Source: Acidobacteriota bacterium (GTDB lineage Bacteria; Acidobacteriota; Terriglobia; UBA7540). Taken from it: a stretch of DNA of 45,294 bases. A program made the position numbers and the translations under genes. The notes beneath the pieces were generated by a model. It worked only from the letters and a program-made list of their open reading frames with translations, made no database searches and was not told the origin of the DNA. Position 1 is the stretch's first letter. Every line of letters starts with the position of its first letter. The DNA lies in assembly GCA_902812465.1 (NCBI GenBank), contig CADDZE010000031.1:1-45294 (forward strand), in the 5' to 3' direction. Of this stretch, positions 1-9,567 are shown piece by piece.

Positions 1-138
1 GAGCCGTATCACGTGACGCTGCGGCTCTCAGTCCTCAACCTGACCAACCAGCAGGCCTTGTACAACTTTCTTTCTACCTTTAGCGGCACTCACGTCGTCG
101 CGCCGCGAACCTGGCAGGCGGAGTTGGTTTCATTCTAG
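1..138 (+). CDS. 3' end of a TonB-dependent receptor (partial)
   Basis: The first 45 codons of the window are open in frame 1 and stop with TAG at 136-138. The peptide has alternating polar and hydrophobic residues typical of the last beta-strands of an outer-membrane barrel (VTLRLSVLNLTNQQALYNF), and it ends in Phe (AELVSF), the usual C-terminal signature for BAM-dependent insertion. The 'NLTNQ' stretch occupies the place of the 'NLFNR/NLFNH' segment seen near the end of the other receptors in this window. The rest of the gene lies outside the window, so the ligand and integrity are unknown. Confidence 0.6.
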   Translation, partial: EPYHVTLRLSVLNLTNQQALYNFLSTFSGTHVVAPRTWQAELVSF

Positions 139-160
139 CACATGAGCCGTTGCCAGCATG

Positions 161-247
161 CTAGGCCTTGGCCCTGAACGTGTCGTGCAGGTTCTGGACG
201 CTCTGCATAACATAGAGCTCGTGCCAGAAACGATTAGGCGTTGGCGT
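161..247 (-). pseudogene. Possible C-terminal remnant of an FGGY-type sugar kinase
   Basis: On the minus strand a short frame ends at 161 with a stop and reads FWHELYVMQSVQNLHDTF. This resembles the C-terminal helix of AraB-like ribulokinases, which commonly follows the pattern Y..LY..Y..LHD.F. Nothing upstream on the minus strand continues the kinase, so at most a decayed tail remains between two receptor fragments. The match rests on about 20 residues and could be chance. Confidence 0.2.
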
Positions 248-360
248 AGAGCAGCCCGCTGTCGTCAACGAGCTGCGGTGCCCCCGAGGAGGGCCTCGGC
301 CGGTCCGATTGCTCGAGGCTCCCGGCCTCTTACAATCCAGCTCAGCGGGCAGAACACCAA

Positions 361-2396
361 GTGTTTCACCATACTTCGACACCGGCGGAGAGTGGCGTCA
401 ACTGGCCCAGCGTTCTCAAGTTGGGCAGCGGCTATGCGGACAATTTCCCGGTCATCAGCTTCGGTCCCGCCGTGAACAATCACTACGAGACCTCTCTCGG
501 CAACAACTGGCAAGGCTTCTACGTCGCGAGCAATTTCATCTTGAACGATCAACTCTTCTGGACCCGCGGGCGCCACGCCTTCACTTTCGGCGGCGAATTT
601 CGAGCCATGGAGATCAACAGCCACTCAGGATCCAATGCGCTGAGCTTTAGCTTTTCTCCGAACGCGACGGGCTCTCCTGCCGCGGCGTACGGAAATCAGG
701 TGGGATTTGGCTTTGCGAGCTTCCTCCTCGGCGACGTCAATAATGCATCGGCCACTGTTCCTTTTGACCTGTACGGACGCCGGAAGATCATGAATCTCTT
801 TGCTCAGGATAGTTACAAGGTGACCCCCAGGTTGACGCCAAACCTTGCCCTTCGCTGGAACGCTAACTTTCGCTTCACGAAAAGTATGGCCACTGGGCGA
901 ATTTCGACCTGCAGGCGATAGATTCCACGCTCGGAATACCGGGCACGCTGGTTTACTCCAAGAACGGATCGGATAGCTTCGAGAAGAACGAGGATTGGAC
1001 CCTTTTCGGTCCTGCCGTAGGCGCCGCCTATTCTTTGGGGAGGAAGTGGGTGCTGCGCGGATCGTATGACATCACCTACGTGCCCATCGGTATCCAATTC
1101 TGGGAAGGCATTTGTTACGGGTTCGCTCCGCGCTACACCGGTACCAATTCTGTCCCAACTCCCTTCAACTGGGACAGTGGCTACCCGGGCGTGTTGGTGC
1201 CTGGAAGCAAGCAGACGGAATTAAGCCCGTATCAGTTCCCCATTGTCAACATCGATCCCAACAGCTTGAAGGCGAGTTATACCCATAATTTTAATTTCGG
1301 CGTTCAGTACGAATTGGGCAGAGACACACGGCTGGAGGTTAGTTACGTCGGAAATCGCGGTCGTCGGCTGCCGGATGGCACACTGACGCCTAACGAGGCG
1401 ACGCCCTCGAAGTTCCTGCCGCTGCTCAACTCGGGACACTTGTACGACTATGTCTGCGACCCAGCATCCGCCGCCGCTGCGGGTGTTCCATACCCCTACC
1501 GCGGATTCTGTAGCTACGCCTGGGCGGCCATCGCGCCCTGGCCCCAGGCCGCGTCGGTGACGGCCAACTTCTCTTATCCGGCCCTTTACTTCGTCGGCCG
1601 GCCGCTCGCCAAGTCGACCTACAACTCACTGGTCACGGAGGTCGTCAAACGCGCGGGCGCCGGTTGACCTTGGACCTCAGCTATACGCTTTCACGCATCC
1701 GCACTGACACGTTTAGCGCGTTCGCTGAAACCTATTACTAGAGTGGCGTGCAAGATCCCACCAACCTGAATGCGGAAGCGCAATCCCTATCGCCGTATGA
1801 CCAGGAGCACGTGGTCAAGGGTACGTCACTTATGAACTGCCGTTCGGGCGGGCCCGCCGCTTCTTGGCGAGCGCGGGGCGGTTTGCGAATGCGGTTGCCA
1901 GCGGCTGGAGAATCTCAGTCCTTCCGCTGTATGCATCAGGTCTTCCCCTCCGGTTCTATTCTTCAAACTACTACGGCTGGCCTGCCTGGGCAGCCGTCTG
2001 GGTAAACTACAACCTCTCGGGATATCATAACCGGCTGTTCGACCCCAGCCATTATGTCCTACCCACGCGCGATAATCCCGCTCCGTTTCAAGATCGGGAC
2101 CTTCCCGCCGGTGTAGCAGTCAATCCTCCTTTCGGTCAGCTAGGAACGGGAAAGCCGCGCATCCCGCAGCTTCGCGGTTTTGGGACGGCCAGCGAGAACG
2201 CCGGCCTGATGAAGGATTTCCTATTTGGGGAGGATGACCGCTATCGCCTCTCTTTTCGCGTCGAGTTCTATAACCTGTTCAACCGTCACTAGTTCGCCGA
2301 CCCTGTGACTGATCTCAGAGCTCCCAGTTCGGATTTGTCCTTGGGCTCGCGAGCTCAGGACGAAAGGGCCAGTTCGCGGCTCGATTCACGTTCTAA
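361..2396 (+). pseudogene. Decayed TonB-dependent receptor (Oar-like), N-terminus missing
   Basis: The translation is clearly the barrel part of an acidobacterial-type TBDR, but it runs through several frames. Frame 1 (361-~880) contains GRHAFTFGGEFRAMEINSH and NLFAQDSYKVTPRLTPNLAL. Frame 3 (~879-1667) continues with EKYGHWANFDLQAIDSTLG and LEVSYVGNRGRRLP. The reading then shifts near 1668 (LTLDLSYTLSRI), meets a TAG at 1739-1741, shifts again near 1830 (YVTYELPFGRARRFLAS), reads to NLFNRH, meets a second TAG at 2290-2292, and shifts near 2320 to finish GQFAARFTF with TAA at 2394-2396. The signal peptide, regulatory-like domain and plug are absent upstream, so the gene is also 5'-truncated. 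This is a real relic rather than one sequencing error: at least four frame changes and two in-frame stops occur within 2 kb. Confidence 0.85.
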
Positions 2397-2727
2397 AGGG
2401 AGACTATCGAGACGGTGGTTATGGCAACGCTCTTGTTGCGTGGGTTGCGCGATAATCGAAGGGCGATGCCCCATCTCACCAGCGTGCCGGCCTTCAGGCT
2501 GCCGAGTACGCGGAGACCAGCTTGCATGGCTCGGGCATATTGGCGACGCTCGTAGACCCTGCCCTATCCTGCTAGCGCTTCCGTCAGAGGAAGGGCCGCG
2601 GCCCCGTTAAAGCTCCGATGTCCAGTTCAAAAAGGCGTGGCCGGAGACCGTCGTCAGGAAGGCTGAGCGATGCCAGTCGCCCTCACAAAGGGGGCTGCAA
2701 CATCGCGGAATGTGCTATGCTTGTCGC
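2397..2727. other. Intergenic, no gene recognised
   Basis: About 330 bases between the receptor relic and the next candidate gene. I see no convincing coding sequence or RNA on either strand. The only signal is a promoter-like TGCTATGCT at the right edge (listed separately). Confidence 0.4.
2713..2721 (+). promoter_or_regulatory. Extended -10 promoter element
   Basis: TGCTATGCT fits an extended -10 box (TG-n-TATnnT). It ends only 6 bases before the GTG at 2728, so a transcript from it would be nearly leaderless. It overlaps the alternative ATG at 2710, which argues against that upstream start. Confidence 0.35.
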
Positions 2728-3159
2728 GTGAGACCTCGGGTGGCCAAAGCCCTGTTTCTGCTCTGGGCGATGTGGTATATTTCCGGCCCCGTTGCTGCCA
2801 CCATCGACGTCTGGGATTCACCCCGAGAAGAGATACGTGACGTTCAGCGAAACGCTGGCGGTGCCGTTGTACTCTTTGCGGCCGCGGTTTGCATTGGGCT
2901 CATGCTGCTTCGGAGATCCAGCGAGCGCTTGCGATTCTTCGCTTCAGTGATTCGCCAGCGTTTGTCACCTCCGGCTCCGCCGCCGCTGGTGGAGCAGCCT
3001 GTCCTCGCGCTTATTTCCCTAGCCCTTCGCCTCCGGTTCTGCTTCGGATCTAGAACTTTCCTTTCTTCATACCCTTGTGCTGACTGGACCTGTGCAGTGG
3101 GGTCCGCGCGTTGGTCACTATCTTCGTCCTTTCTTTGGACAGCAGGGCTGAACGAGTGA
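2728..3159 (+). CDS. Small membrane protein of unknown function, 3' end possibly frameshifted
   Basis: The frame starts GTG (2728; an ATG at 2710 overlaps the promoter-like box) and encodes an N-terminal hydrophobic segment (AKALFLLWAMWYISGPVAA), a polar stretch (WDSPREEIRDVQRNAGG), a second hydrophobic helix (AVVLFAAAVCIGLMLL) and a basic, Pro-rich tail. This gives two membrane spans with a short loop, of a kind seen as small hypothetical proteins in Acidobacteriota; I cannot assign a function. After about residue 100 the composition becomes erratic. A one-base shift near 3000 would give a short Pro-rich ending, PSPPVLLRI, with stop TAG at 3051-3053, which looks more natural. The gene may therefore be a recent frameshift mutant whose true end is 3053. 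Confidence 0.45.
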   Translation: MRPRVAKALFLLWAMWYISGPVAATIDVWDSPREEIRDVQRNAGGAVVLFAAAVCIGLMLLRRSSERLRFFASVIRQRLSPPAPPPLVEQPVLALISLALRLRFCFGSRTFLSSYPCADWTCAVGSARWSLSSSFLWTAGLNE

Positions 3160-3426
3160 GCCAGACGTTCCCGACCCTGCCCTTCAGCGGATGAGCCAGC
3201 CCAAGCGGGGCCGCCCAGCGCCAGGGCTGGTGAACGTCCTGTGTTCGAGCTCTATGTCCCGGCGACGAGCTAGGCAACTTGACTTGGAAGTACCAGGCCC
3301 ACGCGGGCCGAATGCAGAGGGTCACACACCGGCGGTCGCAGTCGCAATCGCCAAGGACAACGCAGAGAGTGCGGAGGCGAACCAGCACCGCCCGCGCACC
3401 ATCCTTGATTTCCTGGGAAGGCTGTG
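3160..3426. other. Intergenic, no gene recognised
   Basis: Roughly 270 bases (about 370 if the preceding gene really ends at 3053) before the phosphatase gene. Open frames here have no recognisable protein character. The last bases contain GGGAAGG (3415-3421), the ribosome binding site of the next gene. Confidence 0.4.
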
Positions 3427-4374
3427 ATGGACGGAAGAAGCTCAAAGCGATGGTTTCTGCTTGCGTCTTGCCTGTTGAGCTTGGCTCCTTGTGTCTCCCC
3501 TCAAGTGGCAGTCCAGCTCGGGGCCAACCGCCTCCTCCCGCTTGAGGAAGTGCCGGATTCTCATGATCTTCGTCCGCTTGCTTCGTCTGAAAATTTGCCG
3601 CGGCCGATTGGTGGCCTCACTCCCACCGGCAGACCCTGTGCCGCCGTTGCCCAGGATCCCGCGGCTCATGTGGACGGATCGACGGCACACACCGCTGGCC
3701 AGATTTCCTGGAAGCTGTTCGTTGCCAGGGTCCTGCAGGACCAGAAGCAAATCTGGCTTTATCCGCGAAGTCTTGCCCAAGGTGAGCGCTGGTGGCCGGC
3801 TGCAGTAGTCGTCCTCGCGACGGCCGGACTCGTGGCCTTAGATGCTCGCGACGTGCGGTACTTCCGGCGTACGCACGCCTTTGCTGAATTCAACCGAGCT
3901 CTGAGCTTTAACCATACTGTCGTCGGCATGGCGGCTGTTCCCACGACTGCGTATCTGGTGGGCTGGGTGCGCCGCGATTCTTACTCGCAACAAACGGCCG
4001 AGCTCACTGCCGAAGGGCTCGTCGACGCCGGAATACCCGCGCTGGTCCTGAGAGATATAAGCCGCCGGATACCACCCGGATCGATCCCGCCGAATGGCGA
4101 ATTCGACGATTCCTGGTTCCGAAGCCATAAAGGGCCCTTCTACCTGGGGCCTGGTGGCTTTCCGTCAGGGCACGCTCTGGCGGCGTTCTCGATCGCCACT
4201 GTCTTTAGCAAGCGCTACGGCCGGCACCGCTGGGTTCCCTGGGTGGCTTACGGTGGCGCGGCCGCCGTTAGCTTTTCCCGATTGACGCTCCAAGCTCACT
4301 TTCCATCCGACGTCTTCGCCGGTGCCACCTTAGGCTACGTCGTTACGCGTCATGTCGTCTTACGAAACCGATAG
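3427..4374 (+). CDS. Secreted/membrane PAP2-superfamily phosphatase
   Basis: Members hydrolyse phosphate monoesters of lipids or isoprenoids (phosphatidic acid, undecaprenyl-PP) on the outer face of the inner membrane or in the periplasm. The ATG at 3427 is preceded by GGGAAGG five bases away; a GTG one codon earlier is less likely. Residues 1-25 form a signal peptide (RWFLLASCLLSLAPCVS). The acid-phosphatase signature is present: a degenerate first motif (RDISRRIPP), PSGH at about residue 246, and SR-x5-H-x3-D with S284, R285, H291 and D295. Hydrophobic segments lie around residues 120-135 and 270-285. The first motif is R-x6-P rather than the canonical K-x6-RP, so it may be a divergent subgroup. 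It sits 43 bases upstream of a receptor pseudogene on the same strand. Confidence 0.85.
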   Translation: MDGRSSKRWFLLASCLLSLAPCVSPQVAVQLGANRLLPLEEVPDSHDLRPLASSENLPRPIGGLTPTGRPCAAVAQDPAAHVDGSTAHTAGQISWKLFVARVLQDQKQIWLYPRSLAQGERWWPAAVVVLATAGLVALDARDVRYFRRTHAFAEFNRALSFNHTVVGMAAVPTTAYLVGWVRRDSYSQQTAELTAEGLVDAGIPALVLRDISRRIPPGSIPPNGEFDDSWFRSHKGPFYLGPGGFPSGHALAAFSIATVFSKRYGRHRWVPWVAYGGAAAVSFSRLTLQAHFPSDVFAGATLGYVVTRHVVLRNR

Positions 4375-4417
4375 CAGCACTGGGCGAAGATCGTGGCCGG
4401 GAACTACTCGCCCTCGA

Positions 4418-7348
4418 ATGACACCTCTGAGGTCTTTAAGCCCTTTTTGCGGGGCCTTCCTAGGCTTGTTCGCTTTAGCGTTGACCGTTTTAGCGGCAAC
4501 GACGCGTGCTCAGACGCTGCAGGTGGGTGGCACTGTGGAGGGTATCGTCCAGGATTCGAGCGGGGCTGCCGTCGATGGGGCGGAAGTGGTGCTGACCAAT
4601 GGTGCCACGGGTCAGACGCGAGTCGCGCACACCGACGAACGAGGTAGCTTCCAGGTCAGCTCGTTACCCGTTGGAACCTACATTCTGAGGGCCCATCATC
4701 CCGGATTTGCGGCCCACGTGCAGACCGGCATCCAGTTGTCGATTGCCCAGACTGTACGGCTGACAATCTCGCTGGTCCCGGCAGCTGTGACCTCCCAGGT
4801 CAGCGTGACCACGCGGCTGCCTTTGATTGACGCCTCTCAAACCACTTCCACTTTCATCGTCGACACGGAAAGGATTGAGGAACTTCCGGTTAGAACCCGC
4901 AATGTGCTGGATTTTGTCCTGCTGGCGCCCAGCGCCGCTTCCTCGGGCACCGTCGCGGCGGGAGCCAGCGCCTCGATCGGATCGAGCGGATTCAGCTTTG
5001 GCGGCCTGCGGGCCAGGAGCAACAGCGTTTCCATCGACGGGCTCGATAACAACGACGAGTATGCGGGCACCAGCCGCACCGAGCTCTCTCCGGAAATGGT
5101 GCAGGAGTTTCAGGTGGTCAATAACGGCCTCTCGGCGGAGTATGGTGGTGCCTCGGGGGGCTCGATCAACGTCGTAACGCGGGACGGGACAAACGACAGG
5201 CATGGGGAAGCGTTCATCTTTGCCCAGACCGGTGTGCTCAATGCTCGCGACGCGGTCGAGAGTCAGCCTTTGAAGCCGCAGCTGGCACGTTACCGAGCAG
5301 GCCTATCGAGTGGCGGTCCGCTGATGGAAAACCGAACCTTTTACTACGCCGCCGCCGAGCAGCAAGGCAAGACGGCGCAAGATGCCTCCGACATGGATCC
5401 CAGTGCCGTCTCAGCGGTCAATCGCGTTCTGGCGGCTGGGGCGTTTTGGGGAATACCAACCCGCCAACTGACATCCGGTTTGTTTCCGGTCGCCCGTAGC
5501 GAAACAGAGGCTTCGGGCAAGCTGAATCATCAGTTCAGCCAATGGCAGTCCTTGATGCTGCGCCATGCCTTTACTAACAATCGGGAAGCTGGAGATGCCT
5601 TCAACGCGGATGGCCTGGCGGACGCGAGCGCCCGTGGCTCGAGCTTTACGCGAGATCACGCTCTGGCAGGGTCGCTCGTTTCTTTGTTATACCACATGCC
5701 GTAAACGATCTGCGATTCCAGGTGGCGGCGCGGCGGGTCACCCTGCGTACAAACGCCTCTTCTCGACCCGAGATCGATATTGATGGGCTGGCACCCTTCG
5801 GCCGGCCGTACGAGGGAAACAGCCGCCGGCGTGAGAATCACTATGAAATTGCTGATACGTTGGCCTTGAGTCGCGGTTCTCATTTCCTCAAGGCCGGAGG
5901 GGTAGCGAACCGCGCCCACCTCGCGTCGGATGCCCCGGACGGGTTCGGCGGCATCTACGCCTTTGCCGACCTAGACGATTTTCTGGCTGGCAGGCCTGAT
6001 TTCTTCCGCCAGGCCTTTGGAGACCCCGACACCGGCTATCAGGTGACCAGCTACGGCGGCTTCTTCCAGGAGCACTGGATCGTGAGCCGAGGCTTCACCG
6101 TAGACCTTGGCCTGCGCTACGATTTCGAGCACTTGCCGCAGGGTTTCAATCAAGATACGAACAACCTCAGTCCGCGTGTGGGAATTGCGTATAGCCCTGC
6201 TGCCCGGTGGGTTGTGCGGGCTGGCTTCGGTATCCTCTACGACCGATACGTGCTGGCGTATTTGAATCGCGCGATCCAGAAAGATGGTGCGCAAGGGTTC
6301 GAGCAGATTGCCTACGGAGCGGCGGCAACGTCTATTTTCCAGCGGACGGCGGGTGGTTCCGCTCGAGAGCCACTGTGGAAAGTTCTGCCTTCTGTGTATC
6401 GTGCCGATCCCCACCTAGCCACTGCCTACAGCGAACAGATGAACGTGGAAGCCGAACGCCAGCTTTCCGCCAATACATTCCTCAGCGCCAATTACCTCCG
6501 CGTGCGGGGCGTAAAGCTGTCTCCCGGATCCGAAATGTGAACCTTATGACGCCGGTGGTACTGACGCGTGAGAACGCGGACGCCCTAGAGATAACGAACC
6601 CCGCGCCGCAACAGCTGGGACGGTACGTGTTTGGCCACGCCGTCTTGATCCGAGATTGGATGCGCTCGAACTGCTGGAGGACTCCGCCAGCTCTAGCTAT
6701 CAGGGGTTTACTTTCGCGCTGAACCACCGCCTGGCAAACGAAATCGAATTCACCGGTAGCTACACGCTTGCAAGGACGCTCGACGATGCCTCAGACTTCG
6801 ACGAACAACCGCAAAACCCCTATAGCCTGAGAGAAGATTGGAGCGCCTCGCGCAACAGCCAAACGCAGCGCTTCGTCTTCAGTGGGCTTTTTGAACTTCC
6901 CTTCGGACAGGTAGAGACCTTGACAGGGCAAGCAGCAGCCACTTCAGTTCGGCCCAATGCCCGGCGGCTGGAGGGGCTGCTTGCTCATATCGAGTTGGCT
7001 CCCATTGTTACGCTGGAAAGCGGCCGCCCCATGAATGCCCTCACCGGGCTCGACTCGAACCGAAGTGGTGCGTATCCGTTCTCCGCGCGCCCCTTGGGCT
7101 TCAAGTGCAACAGCCTGGCCACGCCGGGCATAACGAACGTCGACTTGCGCCTGCTCAAGTATTTTCTTTTTGGCAAACACGCGCGCCTCGACTTGGTCGC
7201 GGAGTTCTTCAATCTCTTCAACCACACGAACATCGTTCAGATCAATTCTCTTTACGGAAATGAACTTCAACCACTGCCCGGTTTCAGGCAGCCGACACAA
7301 GCCCTTAACGCGCGACAGATCCAGTTCTCAGTCGACTTCGAATACTGA
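4418..7348 (+). pseudogene. TonB-dependent receptor (Oar-like) disrupted by three small frameshifts
   Basis: The start is most likely ATG 4418, giving a signal peptide (FLGLFALALTVLAATTRAQ) followed by a carboxypeptidase-regulatory-like beta-sandwich (GTVEGIVQDSSGAAVDGAEV onward) and a plug domain (SVSIDGLDNNDEY, GSINVVTRDGTNDRHG). Frame 2 stops at 5704. Frame 1 resumes at 5701 with VNDLRFQVAARR and runs to 6540. A short piece is in frame 3 (RIRNVNLMTPVVLT), and frame 2 returns near 6640 (RLDPRLDALELLEDS) to the end, IQFSVDFEY, with TGA at 7346-7348. The first and third shifts each look like loss of one base from a short G or C run (CCG-GTA; GCC-CGT). All domains are otherwise complete and about 975 residues would be encoded, so this is either a young pseudogene or partly sequence error. 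It precedes a secreted TPR gene on the same strand. Confidence 0.8.
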
Positions 7349-7425
7349 GATTTCCTTGCCGGGTCGGTGAAACGGAGGATCAGCGGAGCGCGAGGCCGAG
7401 CACGCCGCCGGGAAACGGTCCCCAA

Positions 7426-7434
7426 TGCTAGAAT
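7426..7434 (+). promoter_or_regulatory. Extended -10 promoter element before the TPR gene
   Basis: TGCTAGAAT matches TG-n-TAnAAT and lies 29 bases before ATG 7464. It overlaps an upstream in-frame ATG (7425), indicating that the shorter start is the real one. No good -35 box is visible, as allowed for extended -10 promoters. Confidence 0.4.
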
Positions 7435-7463
7435 CGACAGCGGGAGTTGTCGAAATCTTCGCC

Positions 7464-9473
7464 ATGCTTGACAAGAGGCTGCGTTCCCGTCCGCGTTCTG
7501 GCTGGCCTCTGCTCTTGGGCGCATTACTCACGTCCCTGAGTACCGCGCCAGCTCAGACTGCCAGCGAACTGCCGCGGTTGACCCCCGAGATTGTGGCTCA
7601 TTGGCAGGCGGCCGAAGATGCGCGGAGGCGCGAGGACTATGTGACGGCGGTGCGCGAATACCGCCAAGTGATCGCGCTCAGCCCCCGCTTCGCTGAGGCG
7701 TACCAAAACCTCGGGCTCGTCTATCAACTTGAAGAACGATGGTCTGACGCGATTGCGGCGTTCCTTCAGGCGCTTTCTCTCAAGCGTGACCTGCCGGGAG
7801 CCAATCTGTTTCTGGGAATCGACTACTGCCGGAACGGGGAAGCGCATCGTGCCATGCCTTACTTGACTAGGGCCCTCCGGGAGAAGCCTGAGGTGCCCGA
7901 AGCGTGGTCCTGGCTGGCTACGGCCCAGGAAATGCAGGGCGAGGTCGCGGCAGAAATTGCAACGCTGCAAAAGGGGCTGTCAATCCACGATCGCGACATC
8001 GATCTGTTGTATCTCCTGGGCCATGCCTATGAGGCGCTGGGTAAGCAAGCGGTTGACGCTGCCAGCGCGGTCGATTCGGATTCCGTCAGCCGGGAAGAGT
8101 TTTTGGCGGAAACGTACGCGAGTGATGGCTACTGGTCCGAAGCGCTGGCGCATCTGCAGAGTGTACTGGCTCGGGCGCCGGGGCGGATGGGCGTTCACGC
8201 CGCTACTGGGGAAGTGCTGCTGCATGCCGGGCGCTTGAGCCGTGCCCTGGAGCAGTTTAACGCCGAACTCCAAATCCATCCTGGCAACCTGAGAGCCCGG
8301 GTGCGGCGTGGGGAGATCGAGCTGTTGCAAGGTCTGCTGGATGCGGCTTTGGCTGACTGGTCCGAGGCACTCAGTCAAGATGTGGCCCGCACCGAGGCGA
8401 TCCTAGGAGTCCGGGAGACGGGATTTGGGGATGCCGGACGGGAACAGCTTCCGGATGCCCTGCGCCAGAAGTTGGACGGGTTGCGGCCTAGCCTCGCTTC
8501 GCGGTCCGGGGCCGCCACCGAGCTGGTCCTGGCTTTCATCGCTTCGCAGAATGGCGCCGTGGTACCCGCTCTGCCGAACCTCGCGGAGTCCAGTGCAGTT
8601 GCTGGTCCGAGTAGAACCTGCAGTGTTCCAGCGCTCGAGAAGTGGCTCGCCAGCGACGAGCTGGAGCTAGCCGCGCAATGCGGCCCGCGCCTCCTGACGG
8701 GGGAATCTCCTTTGCCGTTGCGCGTGGCAACTGCCCATGCCCTGTTGGAGACGTCGCACCCCGACGCAGCGCTGGTCATCCTTGAAGCCGCCCCGCCTGC
8801 CCAGGCCCGCTCGCCGGAGCTCCTCTACGAGAAGGCGCGGGCCTACAAGAAAATGGCGCTGGCGGCCTACCTGAGGCTCTATGCCACCGCCCCGGACTCT
8901 TACCGCGCCCACCAGTTGAACGGCGATACCCACGCCGCGCGCGGCGAGGACGAGAAGGCCATCGAGGAGTACCAGCTCGCGCTACGCCAGCGGCCCCATC
9001 TTCCTAATCTGCACTATGAAACCGGTCGGCTGCTGTGGAAGAACTTTCGCACCGCTGAAGCCCGTCGCGAGTTTCAGGCTGAACTCGAGGTGAACCCGCG
9101 CCACGCGGGCGCGCTGATCTCGATGGCGACGATTTACCTTTACGAACATCAGCCCCAAGAAGCGTTGGCGTTGCTCCAGCGGGCGGCGCGCCTCGAACCC
9201 GGCAATGCGGATGTTCATCAGTTCCTTGGGGCTGCCCACCTCCAGTTGCAGCAATACGCCATGGCGGTAAAGGAGCTGAAGCTGGCCGCGCCGCACGACG
9301 AGGACGGCAAGATCCATTACCAGCTGGCCAAAGCCTACCAGGGCCTGGGACTAAAGCAGCAGGCGGCGCAGGAGTTTGCTACCTCCAGCGCCCTGAATCA
9401 ACGCTTTCATTCGCGAAATGCGGAGCACGCCGACCGCCTGGCGGCCGCCGAAGCGGCGCTAAGGGAACCGTGA
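7464..9473 (+). CDS. Secreted TPR-repeat protein (669 aa) downstream of a TBDR
   Basis: ATG 7464 begins a classical signal peptide (RSGWPLLLGALLTSLSTAPAQ), so the protein is exported to the periplasm or outer membrane. The mature part is almost entirely tetratricopeptide-like helical repeats with the usual G/A/Y/P pattern: an N-terminal block (residues ~35-150), a central, less regular block (~200-430), and a C-terminal block (~440-640). The C-terminal block contains the segment SYRAHQLNGDTHAARG...LHYETGRLLWKN, which is shared in style with the TPR protein at 17310. TPR proteins are scaffolds; no enzymatic motif is visible. It directly follows a TBDR and is followed by a convergent gene. I infer a partner role for the receptor, by analogy with TPR-fold SusD proteins, but no such function is shown. 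Confidence 0.85.
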   Translation: MLDKRLRSRPRSGWPLLLGALLTSLSTAPAQTASELPRLTPEIVAHWQAAEDARRREDYVTAVREYRQVIALSPRFAEAYQNLGLVYQLEERWSDAIAAFLQALSLKRDLPGANLFLGIDYCRNGEAHRAMPYLTRALREKPEVPEAWSWLATAQEMQGEVAAEIATLQKGLSIHDRDIDLLYLLGHAYEALGKQAVDAASAVDSDSVSREEFLAETYASDGYWSEALAHLQSVLARAPGRMGVHAATGEVLLHAGRLSRALEQFNAELQIHPGNLRARVRRGEIELLQGLLDAALADWSEALSQDVARTEAILGVRETGFGDAGREQLPDALRQKLDGLRPSLASRSGAATELVLAFIASQNGAVVPALPNLAESSAVAGPSRTCSVPALEKWLASDELELAAQCGPRLLTGESPLPLRVATAHALLETSHPDAALVILEAAPPAQARSPELLYEKARAYKKMALAAYLRLYATAPDSYRAHQLNGDTHAARGEDEKAIEEYQLALRQRPHLPNLHYETGRLLWKNFRTAEARREFQAELEVNPRHAGALISMATIYLYEHQPQEALALLQRAARLEPGNADVHQFLGAAHLQLQQYAMAVKELKLAAPHDEDGKIHYQLAKAYQGLGLKQQAAQEFATSSALNQRFHSRNAEHADRLAAAEAALREP

Positions 9474-9486
9474 GCTTGGGCTCCAG

Positions 9487-9511
9487 CCGCGCGTTCAGTT
9501 CGATCGCGCGG
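9487..9511. terminator. Hairpin between convergent genes
   Basis: CCGCGCG (9487-9493) and CGCGCGG (9505-9511) form a perfect 7-bp stem with an 11-base loop in the 94-base gap between two converging genes. There is no T-run on either side, so it would be a weak or Rho-assisted bidirectional terminator. Confidence 0.35.
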
Positions 9512-9567
9512 AGAAGTGCCGCCCGCAACGGTAGGGTTCGATCGGAGCTTAATTTTAAACTGGCGCC

